A DNA stretch of 64,000 nt from Rhodococcus sp. 4CII (GTDB lineage: Bacteria; Actinomycetota; Actinomycetes; Mycobacteriales; Mycobacteriaceae), in NCBI RefSeq assembly GCF_014256275.1, contig NZ_JACCFE010000005.1, forward strand, positions 1 to 64,000, read 5' to 3'. The position numbers and the translations under genes are program-made. A model generated the notes under the pieces. The model was not told the DNA's origin. It worked only from the letters and a program-made list of their open reading frames with translations, and did no database searches. The first letter of the stretch is position 1. Each line of letters opens with the position of its first letter. Positions 8,675-18,427 of the stretch are shown in pieces.

Positions 8675-9988
8675 TCAGGGGCGGTCGGCGGGCACAGGAT
8701 TCTGCTGGGGATCCCACTCGACCAACACGTGCTCGGGTCCCCGGAACGAGGTGTTGGGAAGGTAGGAGAATTGCTGTCCAGCAACGAGTGACATGTGCGG
8801 CAGGCGTCGCGAGACCTCTTCGAGGAAGACCTTCATCTCCAACCGCGCCAGCGTCGCGCCCAGGCACGTGTGGCTGCCGATGCCGAATGTCAAGTGGCGC
8901 CGGGCGTTTCCGCGGTGGATGTCGAAGTCGTCGGGCTCGGGGAACATCGAGTCGTCGCGGTTCGCCGACGCCATGACGATCAGCAGTCGACCGCCGGCCG
9001 GGATGTCGACTCCGCCGACAGTGGTGTCAACCACGGCCTTGCGGCGCCAGGCGACGACAGATCCGCTGTAGCGGAGGCATTCCTCGATGGCCTTGGGGAT
9101 CAGCGTGGGGTCGGCGCAGATCTCTTCCCAGGAGTTGCGGTTCTCGAGCAGGGTGCGGAACGCGTTACCGGTGGCGTTGGTGGTGGTTTCGTGCGCGGCC
9201 ACCACACCACTCATCATGATGTTCTGCAGGTAGTTGTCGTCGAAGAGGTCGGGGTGCTGCCGCTGCATCTCGATCGCGTGGGGGATCCACCCCTTCGCAT
9301 TCGGGTCGGCCTTGAGTTTGTCGACCAGGCCACCGGCGAATTCCCAGAACTTCCCCATCCCGGTAGCGACTCGAGTCTGTTCGTCTCCGGTGGGGTGTCC
9401 CCAGGTGAACAGGGTCTGCTGCATCCCGAAGTGGCGGCAGGTCTCGATGTCCTCGTCGGGCACGCCGAGGAAAATGAGCGCGACGATGCAGGGAACCTCG
9501 TAGAGCAGATCGCCGATCAGGTCGGCCCGACCATCCTTGATGACCCGGTCCAGGTAGGTGTTGACGACCTCGCGGATCTTCGGTTCGAGGGTGGCGACGT
9601 TTTCGGCTTCGAACGGCTGCAGCAGCAGGCGGCGACGTTCGGTGTGGATCGGCTCGTCCTCGTTCACGATGGTCGGGCCGGGAGCGAACTGATAGCTGCC
9701 GAGGATCTGCAGCGCCTCGTCACTGATCGGGGTGATCTGGTCGAGAGTGATCGACGGGGAGAACACCGACGGTGTCTTGAAGATCTGCTTGATGTCCTCA
9801 TAGCGCGTGACCACCCAGTAGTCGAGCAGTGGACTGTAGAACACCGGCTCTTCTTTGCGGGCTTCCCGCAGCGACGAGGATGGATCGACCTGGTAGGCGC
9901 CCTGGAACGGATCGAAGCCTGCCGCCATACCTGAAACGGGGCATCCGGTCGGGCTTTTCACGCCTTCCGGCGCGTGATCGACGGTCAT
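8675..9988 (-). CDS. thcB: Cytochrome P450 of the CYP116 family, ThcB-type
   Basis: 437 residues. P450 signatures: I-helix GVVAAHETTTNATGNAF (about residue 265), ExxR as EECLRYSGSV, and the heme loop LTFGIGSHTCLGATLA with the Cys ligand near residue 377. The N-terminal FDPFQGAYQVDP and EEPVFYSPLLDYWVVTRYED stretches match the heme domain of P450RhF (CYP116B) as I remember it, so CYP116 is a firm assignment. Unlike CYP116B it is not fused to a reductase; it uses ThcC and ThcD. ThcB is known for N-dealkylation of thiocarbamates and triazines in Rhodococcus; the natural substrate here could be an aromatic ether. Divergent from thcR. Confidence 0.93.
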   Translation of the reverse strand: MTVDHAPEGVKSPTGCPVSGMAAGFDPFQGAYQVDPSSSLREARKEEPVFYSPLLDYWVVTRYEDIKQIFKTPSVFSPSITLDQITPISDEALQILGSYQFAPGPTIVNEDEPIHTERRRLLLQPFEAENVATLEPKIREVVNTYLDRVIKDGRADLIGDLLYEVPCIVALIFLGVPDEDIETCRHFGMQQTLFTWGHPTGDEQTRVATGMGKFWEFAGGLVDKLKADPNAKGWIPHAIEMQRQHPDLFDDNYLQNIMMSGVVAAHETTTNATGNAFRTLLENRNSWEEICADPTLIPKAIEECLRYSGSVVAWRRKAVVDTTVGGVDIPAGGRLLIVMASANRDDSMFPEPDDFDIHRGNARRHLTFGIGSHTCLGATLARLEMKVFLEEVSRRLPHMSLVAGQQFSYLPNTSFRGPEHVLVEWDPQQNPVPADRP

Positions 9989-10150
9989 TCGTCTCCTCCA
10001 AATTTGGATATAGGAGCTGTTGAGTGATTCCTGATGAGCGTATGATTCAGGTCACATGACGCGCTATCCTGTGAGCGCAGCAATATAGCCAATTGGCGCA
10101 CTAACTGAATCGTTCTCGATTTAGTGAGACCAGAGAGACCGACAAAGTAG
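9989..10150. promoter_or_regulatory. Divergent thcB-thcR promoter region
   Basis: The 162 bases between the start codons of thcB (minus) and thcR (plus) are visibly AT-richer than the flanks (for example CAATATAGCCAATTGGCGC). They must hold both promoters and the AraC-type operator. An AGGAGAC ribosome-binding stretch for thcB lies at its left edge. I did not see a convincing pair of direct repeats to assign as ThcR half-sites. Confidence 0.6.
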
Positions 10151-11149
10151 ATGAGCGAAGACCCGGATCGCGGAAACGGCACGAAGACGTTTCTTTCCGA
10201 CGATATCGACGAGGCGCGGGCCATCGGCAGCGATCTCTACTATCCCCATGAGGTTCGCGTCCTCGGAGACGAGCACATTTTTCAGATGCGAATGACTGCC
10301 GCCTCGTTCGGTCCCGTCACGCTCGGCCGGCTGGATTATTCGACCGAGGTGGAAATCTTCACCAACGAGCTGCGCGACTCCTATCAGGTGAACATCCCGA
10401 TGCGGGGGGAGCTGGTGACCGGGTCTGGTCGCGCCCGGACCGTGGCGACCCCCCACCGCGCCGCGGTCTACCGGTGCGACCAACGGACCCTGCTGCGTGG
10501 GTGGGCCTCGCCCTATCCGACCCCGGTGCTGGCCCTGAAGATCGATCGCCGGGCACTCGAGGATCAACTCGCGGCACGGTTGGGAACCGAGATCGTCGAC
10601 CCGATCGTCTTCGGCATGGACCTCGATCTGGACACCGTCGTCGGCCGTCAATGGCTTTCACTGGTCGAAGGTCTGTCTCATCAACTCGACAGTCCCGAGG
10701 CGTTGGCGCTGCATCCCATCGTCTCGACGCCGATGGCCGAGTGCTTGATGAGCGGGCTTCTCGTCGCCGCGGAGCACGACTACAGGGCAAGGCTGTACGA
10801 ACCCAAGCCGGCCCTGCCGGGAATTGTCCGGCTCGCCGTCGATTACCTCGAGGCGCACGCGCAGCAGCCCCTGACGGTGGCGCAGGTCGCCAAGAACGTC
10901 GGGGTGAGTGTGCGGTCTCTGCAGGTGGGGTTCCAGAACTCGTTGGGTACGACGCCGATGCGGCAGCTGAAGATCATTCGCATGCAGAAGGCGCGCAAAG
11001 ACCTGCTCAAGGCGGACCCGGCGAACGAGGGTGTCACCGAGATCGCACAGCGGTGGGGGTTCCTGCACGTCGGCCGGTTCGCCGGGGAGTACAAGGAGAC
11101 CTTCGGAGTGAGTCCGTCGGAGGACCTGCGCACGGTGCCGTTCCGGTAG
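10151..11149 (+). CDS. thcR: AraC-family transcriptional activator ThcR
   Basis: 332 residues, the length expected of ThcR. The N-terminal ~190 residues are an AraC-binding-like ligand domain (PMRGELVTGSGRARTVATPH, AAVYRCDQRTLLRGW). The C-terminal two helix-turn-helices are intact: PLTVAQVAKNVGVSVRSLQV and NEGVTEIAQRWGFLHVGRF, followed by YKETFGVSPSEDLR. In Rhodococcus NI86/21 ThcR activates the thcBCD operon in response to substrate, and the same divergent arrangement is seen here. A strong bidirectional-looking terminator follows directly. Confidence 0.92.
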   Translation: MSEDPDRGNGTKTFLSDDIDEARAIGSDLYYPHEVRVLGDEHIFQMRMTAASFGPVTLGRLDYSTEVEIFTNELRDSYQVNIPMRGELVTGSGRARTVATPHRAAVYRCDQRTLLRGWASPYPTPVLALKIDRRALEDQLAARLGTEIVDPIVFGMDLDLDTVVGRQWLSLVEGLSHQLDSPEALALHPIVSTPMAECLMSGLLVAAEHDYRARLYEPKPALPGIVRLAVDYLEAHAQQPLTVAQVAKNVGVSVRSLQVGFQNSLGTTPMRQLKIIRMQKARKDLLKADPANEGVTEIAQRWGFLHVGRFAGEYKETFGVSPSEDLRTVPFR

Positions 11150-11157
11150 CAGATGAC

Positions 11158-11199
11158 GATCCCGCGGAAGTGATCGTGTCCATTCACTTCCGCGGGATC
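11158..11199. terminator. Convergent terminator between thcR and the reductase gene
   Basis: GATCCCGCGGAAGTGA at 11158-11173 is the reverse complement, apart from the last base pairs at the loop, of TCACTTCCGCGGGATC at 11184-11199. The 16-base stem has a 10-base loop. It sits between the 3' ends of two convergent genes and can serve both strands. Confidence 0.8.
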
Positions 11200-11260
11200 G
11201 GGTGCCGTCCGGATCCGTCAGCGCCAACGTCTTGATCCGGAGGGGGAGGGGGCGTCGTGG

Positions 11261-12298
11261 CTACTGCACCACGGCGGCCAGGTTCGGTGCGGCGATCGTG
11301 AACTCTTCCCGGAAGATCAGCCGGGGCGCCATCCGACGTCGCTTGAGGGCCTTGACCGCCGCCTCGACCATTGCCGGCGGTCCGCACAGGTAGGCGCTCA
11401 TGCCCTTGCAGGACGAGAAGTCGTCGAGCACGACATCGGTCACCATGCCCATGGCCCCGTCCCACTGTTCCTCGCTCAGCGCGGGGCGGTAGTGAAAGTG
11501 CTCATGCTGCTGTGCGAGGTCACGGAAGAAGTCGACGTCGTATAGATCCTCCTGGCGGCGTCCACCGTGGTAGAGATACAACTCCGGAACCAGGCGCTCG
11601 GCCAATGCATGCTGGACGATCGACTTCAACGGCGCCAATCCGGTACCACCGCCGATCAAGATCGCGGCCTCGTCCTGCTGCTTGACCAAGTTGAACTGGC
11701 CCAACGGCCCACGCAGAGAGATGCGGTCACCGACCTGCATCGGCCCGAAAATCCACCCGTCAGTGGCCAGACCCCCGGTCGTGAGTTTGACGTGGAATTC
11801 CAGGCTCCGCGTCTCCGTCGGCGGATTGGCCAGCGAGTACTGCCGGCCGACGTTGTGCCCGGGGACGATCAACTCGACGTACTGACCGGCATTGAACAGC
11901 ATCGGCGTATCCACCTCGACCACCAGCCGACGGGTATTCGCCGCGATGTCCTCGAGTACCGTCACCGTGCCCTCGTAATCACGCAGTGGGAAGTGCGGAA
12001 TTCCGTCGTCCCCGGCTCCGCCGATCGGCTCGACCGTCAGATCGGAGCAGGGGGTCGCCATACAGCCGAGAGCCAAACCTTCGGCGCGCTCGTCTGTGGT
12101 CAGGGTGTACTCGGGAGATTCGTTGTGGCGCACCTCCCCGCACAGCACCTTGAGTTTGCAGGTGCCGCAGGTACCCTGGGTGCACGAGTGCGGAAGCCAT
12201 TCGTTCGCCCGCAGAGCCGCATCAAGGATGGATTGGTCTTCGGCAACGGTTATGTCCGAATTCTTACCCTGGATACGGACCGTGTAGTTATTAGCCAT
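11261..12298 (-). CDS. gcoB: CYP255 reductase, GcoB/AgcB type ([2Fe-2S]-FAD-NADH)
   Basis: 345 residues from the ATG at 12296-12298 (MANNYTVRIQGKNSD), with GGAG about eleven bases upstream; the longer open frame is not supported. Domains in order: plant-type [2Fe-2S] ferredoxin (CTQGTCGTCKLKV, fourth Cys in ALGCMATPC), FAD domain (RQYSLANPP near residue 150), NAD domain (GGGTGLAPLKSIVQHA near residue 215; YLCGPPAMVEAAVKAL near residue 310). This three-cofactor single polypeptide is what pairs with CYP255A P450s in guaiacol (GcoAB) and alkylguaiacol (AgcAB) O-demethylases. Downstream of the P450 on the same strand, separated by a hairpin. Confidence 0.88.
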   Translation of the reverse strand: MANNYTVRIQGKNSDITVAEDQSILDAALRANEWLPHSCTQGTCGTCKLKVLCGEVRHNESPEYTLTTDERAEGLALGCMATPCSDLTVEPIGGAGDDGIPHFPLRDYEGTVTVLEDIAANTRRLVVEVDTPMLFNAGQYVELIVPGHNVGRQYSLANPPTETRSLEFHVKLTTGGLATDGWIFGPMQVGDRISLRGPLGQFNLVKQQDEAAILIGGGTGLAPLKSIVQHALAERLVPELYLYHGGRRQEDLYDVDFFRDLAQQHEHFHYRPALSEEQWDGAMGMVTDVVLDDFSSCKGMSAYLCGPPAMVEAAVKALKRRRMAPRLIFREEFTIAAPNLAAVVQ

Positions 12299-12331
12299 TT
12301 CCGACAGTGCTCCAATCCAATAAAAATGCTC

Positions 12332-12373
12332 CCGAAGTGCCCGATCCATTAATCTCCGGACCGGACACTTCGG
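12332..12373 (-). terminator. Hairpin between CYP255 and its reductase gene
   Basis: CCGAAGTG at 12332-12339 pairs with CACTTCGG at 12366-12373, with additional C-G pairing just inside. It lies in the 96-base gap between the P450 stop and the reductase start. Its position matches the hairpin in the thc operon and could reduce reductase expression relative to the P450. Confidence 0.6.
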
Positions 12374-12394
12374 ACCTCCGGAAATGTGATTCCG

Positions 12395-13609
12395 TTACAC
12401 TTCCCATTTAACGAACAATTGCTTCGGTCCACGGAAACCCCAGCCCCAGAAATCGACCTCGTGAGCCTCGTCGCGTTCCAGGTTCGGAATGGCCTCGAGC
12501 AGTTCCTCCAGGCCGATCCGGATAACCGAGTTGGCGAAATAGGTACCCGCGCAGGCGTGCTTTCCGCCACCGAATGTCATGTTCGGAAGCAGGGCCCGAT
12601 CGATATCGAATTCAGTCGGGGCGTTGTAGGCGTTCTCGTCCTGGTTGGCCGAGCCATAGGAGAGCATCACGATCGACCCCTCCGGCAGTGTCACGCCACC
12701 GACCTCGACCTCGTGCGCGGCGCGCTTGACCACGGCAGACCAGATCGGCGCCACCCAGCGCATGCCTTCCGAGACCGCCCGGGGGATCAACGCCGGGTCG
12801 TCGACGACCCGTTCGAGCTGTTCGGGCTTGGTGAACAGTCCTGCCAGCGTGGTCGCCATCGCGTGCCCCGGCTCCTGCATCGCTCCGAGGAGGAAGACGT
12901 ACAGGTTGGGGTAGATGACATCGCGGCTGCGGGTCTCACCTTCGGGCATACCGTCGTGCAGCCAGTGGGAGATCGCGGTGTGATCGGGTTCTTTGATCCA
13001 CTTGTCGATCTTGGGATCGACGTGGGCGATGATCTCGGCCTTGGCCTCGTCGCCGGGGATGAATCCGTCCGGGTTGGCGAATTCGCCGTTCTCGTCGACC
13101 GCGGCGTTGGTGAAGGACACGCTCAGCTTGTGGAACCATTCGCGAAGCTTGTCGGTACTGACGTCATCGAGTCCGAGGAGATCGCCGAGAGCACGAACGC
13201 TGACCGGCTCACAGTACGCAGCCACGATGTCGGCGTTTCCGTCGTTCTCGATCTCGGCGAGTCGCTGACGTGCGAAGGGGCGCACCAGATTATCGATGTA
13301 CTTGTCGACCGCTGAGGGCTGCAGGTGCGGTTCGACCATGTCCCGCAGCTTGCGGTGTTCGTCGCCGTTCGTGTTGAGCAGTGCGCCGGGTCCGAAGGTG
13401 CGGCCTCCGGCCGCAGAGATGACGGCCGGCCAGTTCTCGGCGTCCTTGGCGATGTCGGCGCACAATTCCTTCGTCGACACGATGTACATGCCCAGCGCAG
13501 GGACGAAGGCCACAGGGGCCTCTTTCCTCAGACGCTCGTAGAACGGATAGGGGTCGGTCTCGAGCTCTTCGATCGTGATCTCGTCGATGAAGCTCTGGGT
13601 GGAAGTCAT
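12395..13609 (-). CDS. gcoA: Cytochrome P450 CYP255A, guaiacol/alkylguaiacol O-demethylase
   Basis: 404 residues. The heme loop is FGGGKHACAGTYFAN with the Cys ligand near residue 356. The I-helix reads GAMQEPGHAMATTL, so it has Glu-Pro where most P450s have the acid-alcohol pair; this is a mark of CYP255/GcoA. Long stretches such as FTNAAVDENGEFANP, SHWLHDGMP and FWGWGFRGP agree with Amycolatopsis GcoA as I remember it. The enzyme removes the aryl methyl group of guaiacols, giving a catechol and formaldehyde. I cannot decide between the GcoA and AgcA subtypes by eye. A TGTGCCG palindrome lies 183 bases upstream of the start. Confidence 0.88.
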   Translation of the reverse strand: MTSTQSFIDEITIEELETDPYPFYERLRKEAPVAFVPALGMYIVSTKELCADIAKDAENWPAVISAAGGRTFGPGALLNTNGDEHRKLRDMVEPHLQPSAVDKYIDNLVRPFARQRLAEIENDGNADIVAAYCEPVSVRALGDLLGLDDVSTDKLREWFHKLSVSFTNAAVDENGEFANPDGFIPGDEAKAEIIAHVDPKIDKWIKEPDHTAISHWLHDGMPEGETRSRDVIYPNLYVFLLGAMQEPGHAMATTLAGLFTKPEQLERVVDDPALIPRAVSEGMRWVAPIWSAVVKRAAHEVEVGGVTLPEGSIVMLSYGSANQDENAYNAPTEFDIDRALLPNMTFGGGKHACAGTYFANSVIRIGLEELLEAIPNLERDEAHEVDFWGWGFRGPKQLFVKWEV

Positions 13610-13791
13610 GGTGCTCCTTCTGCTTCGGGCCCGCGTGCAGTGGGGACTCGCGCTGGTTCACTCGTGCGAACCGACAACCGAGCGAAAGTGGATGGGTTCA
13701 GGTGTGAGGTGCGGTGGCGTCGATCGACGATCCCGACCTGCACAGCCCCGCCGAACAGTGTGTGATCCAGCCCTCGCGACTACAAAGAAGT

Positions 13792-13810
13792 TGTGCCGCT
13801 TATCGGCACA
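13792..13810. promoter_or_regulatory. Predicted IclR operator, site 1 (upstream of CYP255)
   Basis: TGTGCCG-CTTAT-CGGCACA, a perfect 7+7 palindrome with a 5-base spacer. Identical arms and spacing occur at 28292-28310 and 29972-29990, both beside IclR genes. Here it lies between the dioxygenase stop and the CYP255 start. Confidence 0.7.
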
Positions 13811-13821
13811 CCGAGGTGGAT

Positions 13822-13860
13822 CACGTGGGTGTGACCAGATTTCCCGGTCACACCCACGTG
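13822..13860 (-). terminator. Terminator-like hairpin after the extradiol dioxygenase gene
   Basis: CACGTGGGTGTGACC at 13822-13836 is the exact reverse complement of GGTCACACCCACGTG at 13846-13860; 15-bp stem, 9-base loop. It starts five bases beyond the dioxygenase stop codon on the minus strand, separating this gene from the CYP255 transcript downstream. Confidence 0.8.
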
Positions 13861-13864
13861 CGTA

Positions 13865-14950
13865 TCAGGACGCCGGCGCGCCGGCGACGGCGCGAGACTG
13901 GTCGATCTCGTCCGGGACCACCTGCTCGGCAGCCGCTGCGTCGGGGCCGGGGCCGCCGGGGCCGAAGTGCGCGTACTTCTCGATGTGCTGGTCGAGCGAG
14001 AGCGGGCTGGGGGTGCCGTAGGTGAAGTAGGTCTCCCACGGAAGCTTCGCGCCGCCGATCGCCAGCCCGGTGTCGATGTCGGACATCTGCCAGGTCTTGG
14101 TCTCACCGTCGGGATCGAGGTGCAGGTACCCGACCTCACCGAACAGCTCGATGCGGTTGCCACCAGGTTCGAAGACGTAGAGGAACTGGGCCTGGGTGAT
14201 GCCGTGCTTGTCGGGGCCGGCTTCGATGCGAATGTCGTAGTCGCGGAACATCTCCACCGCGTCGATGTTGTGCTGGCCGGTGCCGTAGTAGAACGCGAGG
14301 TGGTGCATCTTGCCGCGTTCACCCTGCGCGTCCCGCAGACAAGCCACCTCATGGCCGAGGATGTTCGAACTCATCCACGCACCGATCTCGGTGTCACCGT
14401 CGACGACGCGTTCGGTGGTCCGGAACCCGAGGTGGCGCTCGAATGAGTTCTTCACCGCGCTGACATCGCTGGCAAGCAGGTTCAGGTGGTCGATGCGCTT
14501 GACCGGGATGCCCTGCAGCGGCTTCTTCGACGGGCGGGTAAGGATCTTGGACTGCAGCTCCGGCGGGGCCTGGTACTTCTCGACCTCCCACAGCAGTTCC
14601 AGGTTGTGCCCGTCCGGGGACTGGTAGGTGAAGGTCTTGCCGTACCCGAAGTCGCTCTCGCGCCACGCTCCGTCGACGTTGGCGTCCTTGAGCGAGGCTG
14701 CCCGGCGTTCGAGCGCCTCCGGGGAGCTGGTGCGCAGCGCGGCGTGGCCGAGTCCGGCCTGGGTGGATTCGGTGACCTTCAGGCTCCACTGATAGGGGTC
14801 TTCATAGGCGCGCAGGTAGACCGACTGCCCCTCGGTGTGGGTGATGTACATCCCGAGGAACTTGGTGAAGAAGTCCACCGTCTCCTGCGGCTTGGGGCTC
14901 AGCAGTTCGGCACGGGCGAGATGGGAAATCTCGAACCGAGGGTCACTCAT
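13865..14950 (-). CDS. Extradiol catechol 2,3-dioxygenase (type I, VOC fold)
   Basis: 361 residues in two vicinal-oxygen-chelate halves. Predicted Fe(II) ligands in the C-terminal half are His155 (RIDHLNLLASD), His217 (KMHHLAFYYG) and Glu268 (GNRIELFGEVG), the catechol 2,3-dioxygenase triad. The C-terminus is extended beyond XylE-type enzymes and rich in Pro, Gly and Ala. It opens the ring of the catechol made by the CYP255 system, giving a 2-hydroxymuconic semialdehyde. Alkylcatechol dioxygenases of the AphC type occur beside alkylguaiacol genes in Rhodococcus, and this is the closest role I can suggest. Start ATG at 14950 has GGAGACGACTT upstream. Confidence 0.88.
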   Translation of the reverse strand: MSDPRFEISHLARAELLSPKPQETVDFFTKFLGMYITHTEGQSVYLRAYEDPYQWSLKVTESTQAGLGHAALRTSSPEALERRAASLKDANVDGAWRESDFGYGKTFTYQSPDGHNLELLWEVEKYQAPPELQSKILTRPSKKPLQGIPVKRIDHLNLLASDVSAVKNSFERHLGFRTTERVVDGDTEIGAWMSSNILGHEVACLRDAQGERGKMHHLAFYYGTGQHNIDAVEMFRDYDIRIEAGPDKHGITQAQFLYVFEPGGNRIELFGEVGYLHLDPDGETKTWQMSDIDTGLAIGGAKLPWETYFTYGTPSPLSLDQHIEKYAHFGPGGPGPDAAAAEQVVPDEIDQSRAVAGAPAS

Positions 14951-15478
14951 AAGTCGTCTCCTTTGTTGCCTGCCTGAGATCGGCAGTGTCCGCTGACCGA
15001 CCGCGTCGTGAGGTGGGGTGCCCCACCGGCGACCGGGACCAGTGCGGAGTGGCGTTGTCTGGCGCTTCGGGTGCTTGCCGATTAGGTATCAGCTTGTGTC
15101 CGATGTCACGAGCATGATCCGAATCACCCGCTGTCCGCTACACAATCCAGAATTGCCGAACAAGCGACGAAAAACACCCCGTCATAGTTCGGAGATTGGG
15201 CAACTCTGCGTAGCGCGGATGTCCGCGGCGCTAGATTGCGTTTTCTGGCCTGCCGGGCCCGATAGCACAGCTCACCCAACTCGCAACAGCAGTCCGCGCG
15301 CACAGCCGAGCCTGGTTTCGGTTGTCCACCGAGTTCACCACGCGGGCGAGGAAGGGGCTGAGGCGCTCGCGCTTGCGCCTCACCGAGGTTTCTCCGCCCA
15401 TCGCTCATCGCGGATTGCGGTCCGTGGCCGGTATCCTCGCGCTCAGAAGTTCGGGGGCGTATGCCCTGCACACTGTTT
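14951..15478. other. 528-bp gap upstream of the dioxygenase gene
   Basis: No gene was recognised. It must hold the dioxygenase promoter. A short palindrome GGTGGGG-TG-CCCCACC lies at 15012-15027, about 60 bases upstream of the start codon, and is a candidate operator. No copy of the TGTGCCG palindrome is present here. Confidence 0.5.
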
Positions 15479-16660
<1,182 letters not shown>

Positions 16661-16722
16661 GGAAAACCTGTTCTTTCAGCTGGATTGGATGAGGGGTTCG
16701 TGGGGGGTCGGGGCCCGTGCCG

Positions 16723-16938
16723 CTATTGGTATTGTCGGCTTTCGGCCAACTGCAGCCAGAGCCGTCGTCTGTCTTCGACGGGCAACTGGGATGGATAGTC
16801 GTCGAGGATCCGCGCGAGCTGTTGTTCGTACCTCCCAGTCGTCATTCCGAACCGGGTGATGAGCTCGTCGGATGGCGGGGTGCCGTACGGCAACCACTGG
16901 CACGCGAACTCGATGATCGCTGTATCGAAACTGTCCAC
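16723..16938 (-). CDS. Small FGM-motif protein (DUF3263-like), copy 2
   Basis: 71 residues: EFACQWLPYGTPPSDELITR, then FGMTTGRYEQQLARIL. It shares the WxPYG, FGM and ARIL blocks and their spacing with the protein at 5690-5920. The gene lies 62 bases upstream of the thiolase on the same strand. Function unknown; the FGM block followed by RY resembles the helix-turn-helix-like core of DUF3263. Start ATG at 16938 has GGGAGT upstream. Confidence 0.6.
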   Translation of the reverse strand: MDSFDTAIIEFACQWLPYGTPPSDELITRFGMTTGRYEQQLARILDDYPSQLPVEDRRRLWLQLAESRQYQ

Positions 16939-17392
16939 GAACGGACTCCCTTCACTGGCGAACTCGGGACTACCTAGCTACCGGCCGCTCAGTGTGCGGT
17001 GCGAACCGGGCCGGGAAGTGCCTGAGTCGGGATATCGGAACAACAGCATCGGTAAGGGCCCCGGTTGTTCGCACCGTGAAAACGATCAGGTGTGAAACTC
17101 CTGGCCGCTGTCCGCTCGATCACAAACATGGGATTGTTGTGTCCGGCATCACAGCAATGACGGTCGCGCTGTGCCGATTTGATCGGAATATGCGAACGAC
17201 CCTGGACGGCATCGGATGACCCTCGGCAGTGTTCCGCGGTGACCACCACGGGTGAGGTATCCCGGCGTACCGACAGAACGCGATCCGCAGCTGCAACACG
17301 ATCGAACGGGGTCGCACGTGTTTGCCGCGTCCGTCCAACGCCTTCTTGAACACGCCCCTCATCTACCGAACGAGTACACGAAGGAACGGTCG
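16939..17392. other. 454-bp divergent gap with a long interrupted inverted repeat
   Basis: No gene was recognised. The region separates the minus-strand thiolase unit from the plus-strand DUF3068 gene and must carry both promoters. A long interrupted inverted repeat at 16997-17075 is listed separately. Confidence 0.5.
16997..17075. promoter_or_regulatory. Interrupted inverted repeat (possible operator pair or RNA hairpin)
   Basis: CGGTGCGAA plus CCGGG at 16997-17010 pairs with CCCGG plus TTCGCACCG at 17059-17075, with a 2-base bulge. The arms are about 45 bases apart. Arm-to-arm separation near four helical turns would also suit two operator half-sites bridged by a regulator. Confidence 0.45.
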
Positions 17393-18427
17393 ATGCTTGT
17401 CAGACGATCTTCGAAAATTCTTGTGGCACTGGGAGTAGCGTTCATCGCCCTAGCAGCCCTTCTACGGTTCGTGCTGGTGCCCTCACTCTCGAAGCTGCCC
17501 GGTGACCTCGACGTCAACCCGGTGTACGAAGGCACCGGCACATTGCTCAATGCTCAAGCGCTACAAGCCGGGGACATCCCCAACGTCATTGCCTCAGGTG
17601 TTCCCGTGACCATCAACCGTCACATCTACGTATCCAGCACCGATGGCGACACCGCAGTGGCGCACGACGACGTCACTCTCGAGGCGGCCGGCCAGGCGGT
17701 CCCGTCCAACCACACCTACGCAGTCGATCGAAAGACGATGGACGCGGCGACCGGGCAACCGCAAGACGGCGTGGAACCACACAGCGGAATGACCATCGCC
17801 CTGCCACTGCACCCCGACCCGTCGGCGAGTTACCGCTACTACGATTCAGCCACGAAGTCGACAGTCCCCATGACGTATGTCGACTCGGGCACAGTGTCCG
17901 GGCGTGACGTTCTCAACTACACAGTCGAGGCAAAGGGGGCGCTGAGTGATCCCGCCATCGCGGGCACGCTACCGCCGGCACTGCCCAAGGCGCTGGTCAG
18001 CTCTCTTACGCCGCTGCTGCCGCCGGACGTGCAGCAAAGCCTCGGTGGTGCACTCGAGCAGCTTCCCGATCCCGTCCCGTTCAGCTACACCGCGGTCACC
18101 CGGATCAACCTCGCCGCGGACCAAACCCTGGGCACGCCGATCGACGCGAACCTCAGCCAGCAGATCATCGCCAACATCGACGTCAACGGCCGGTTGCTTC
18201 CCCTCATGCCGGTCATGTCGATCGACACCGCGCTCACCGACCAGTCGATCGCGGATGCAGCGGCGGCAGCGGAGAAAACAAGTACTCAGCTCAATCTGAT
18301 CAGCGTGATCGCACCCCTCGTCCTGCTGGTGCTGGGAGTGTTGGCGCTCGCAGTCGGCGTCCTCCGCCGCGGTCCACGTCCGGCCGCCCTGGCGCCCGTC
18401 TCACACGAGGAGACGCCGGTCCGTTAG
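17393..18427 (+). CDS. DUF3068 (PorA-like) membrane-anchored protein
   Basis: 344 residues from the ATG at 17393, preceded by AAGGAACGG. There is an N-terminal membrane segment (ILVALGVAFIALAALLRFVL, about residues 8-27) and a C-terminal one (LISVIAPLVLLVLGVLALAV near residue 310). The ~270-residue extracytoplasmic part between them has short repeats of DNYTV/DxLNYTVEA type. This is the DUF3068 family, confined to mycolic-acid actinobacteria, with no settled function. It is not obviously tied to the catabolic genes around it. Confidence 0.8.
   Translation: MLVRRSSKILVALGVAFIALAALLRFVLVPSLSKLPGDLDVNPVYEGTGTLLNAQALQAGDIPNVIASGVPVTINRHIYVSSTDGDTAVAHDDVTLEAAGQAVPSNHTYAVDRKTMDAATGQPQDGVEPHSGMTIALPLHPDPSASYRYYDSATKSTVPMTYVDSGTVSGRDVLNYTVEAKGALSDPAIAGTLPPALPKALVSSLTPLLPPDVQQSLGGALEQLPDPVPFSYTAVTRINLAADQTLGTPIDANLSQQIIANIDVNGRLLPLMPVMSIDTALTDQSIADAAAAAEKTSTQLNLISVIAPLVLLVLGVLALAVGVLRRGPRPAALAPVSHEETPVR

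Noticed and set aside
8339..11149. Reading the operon as the ether-degrading eth system (ethRABCD)
   Set aside because: The EthD-like gene suggested it, but the P450 matches CYP116 and the ferredoxin and reductase match rhodocoxin and its reductase, so thc is the better name. The eth P450 belongs to another family.
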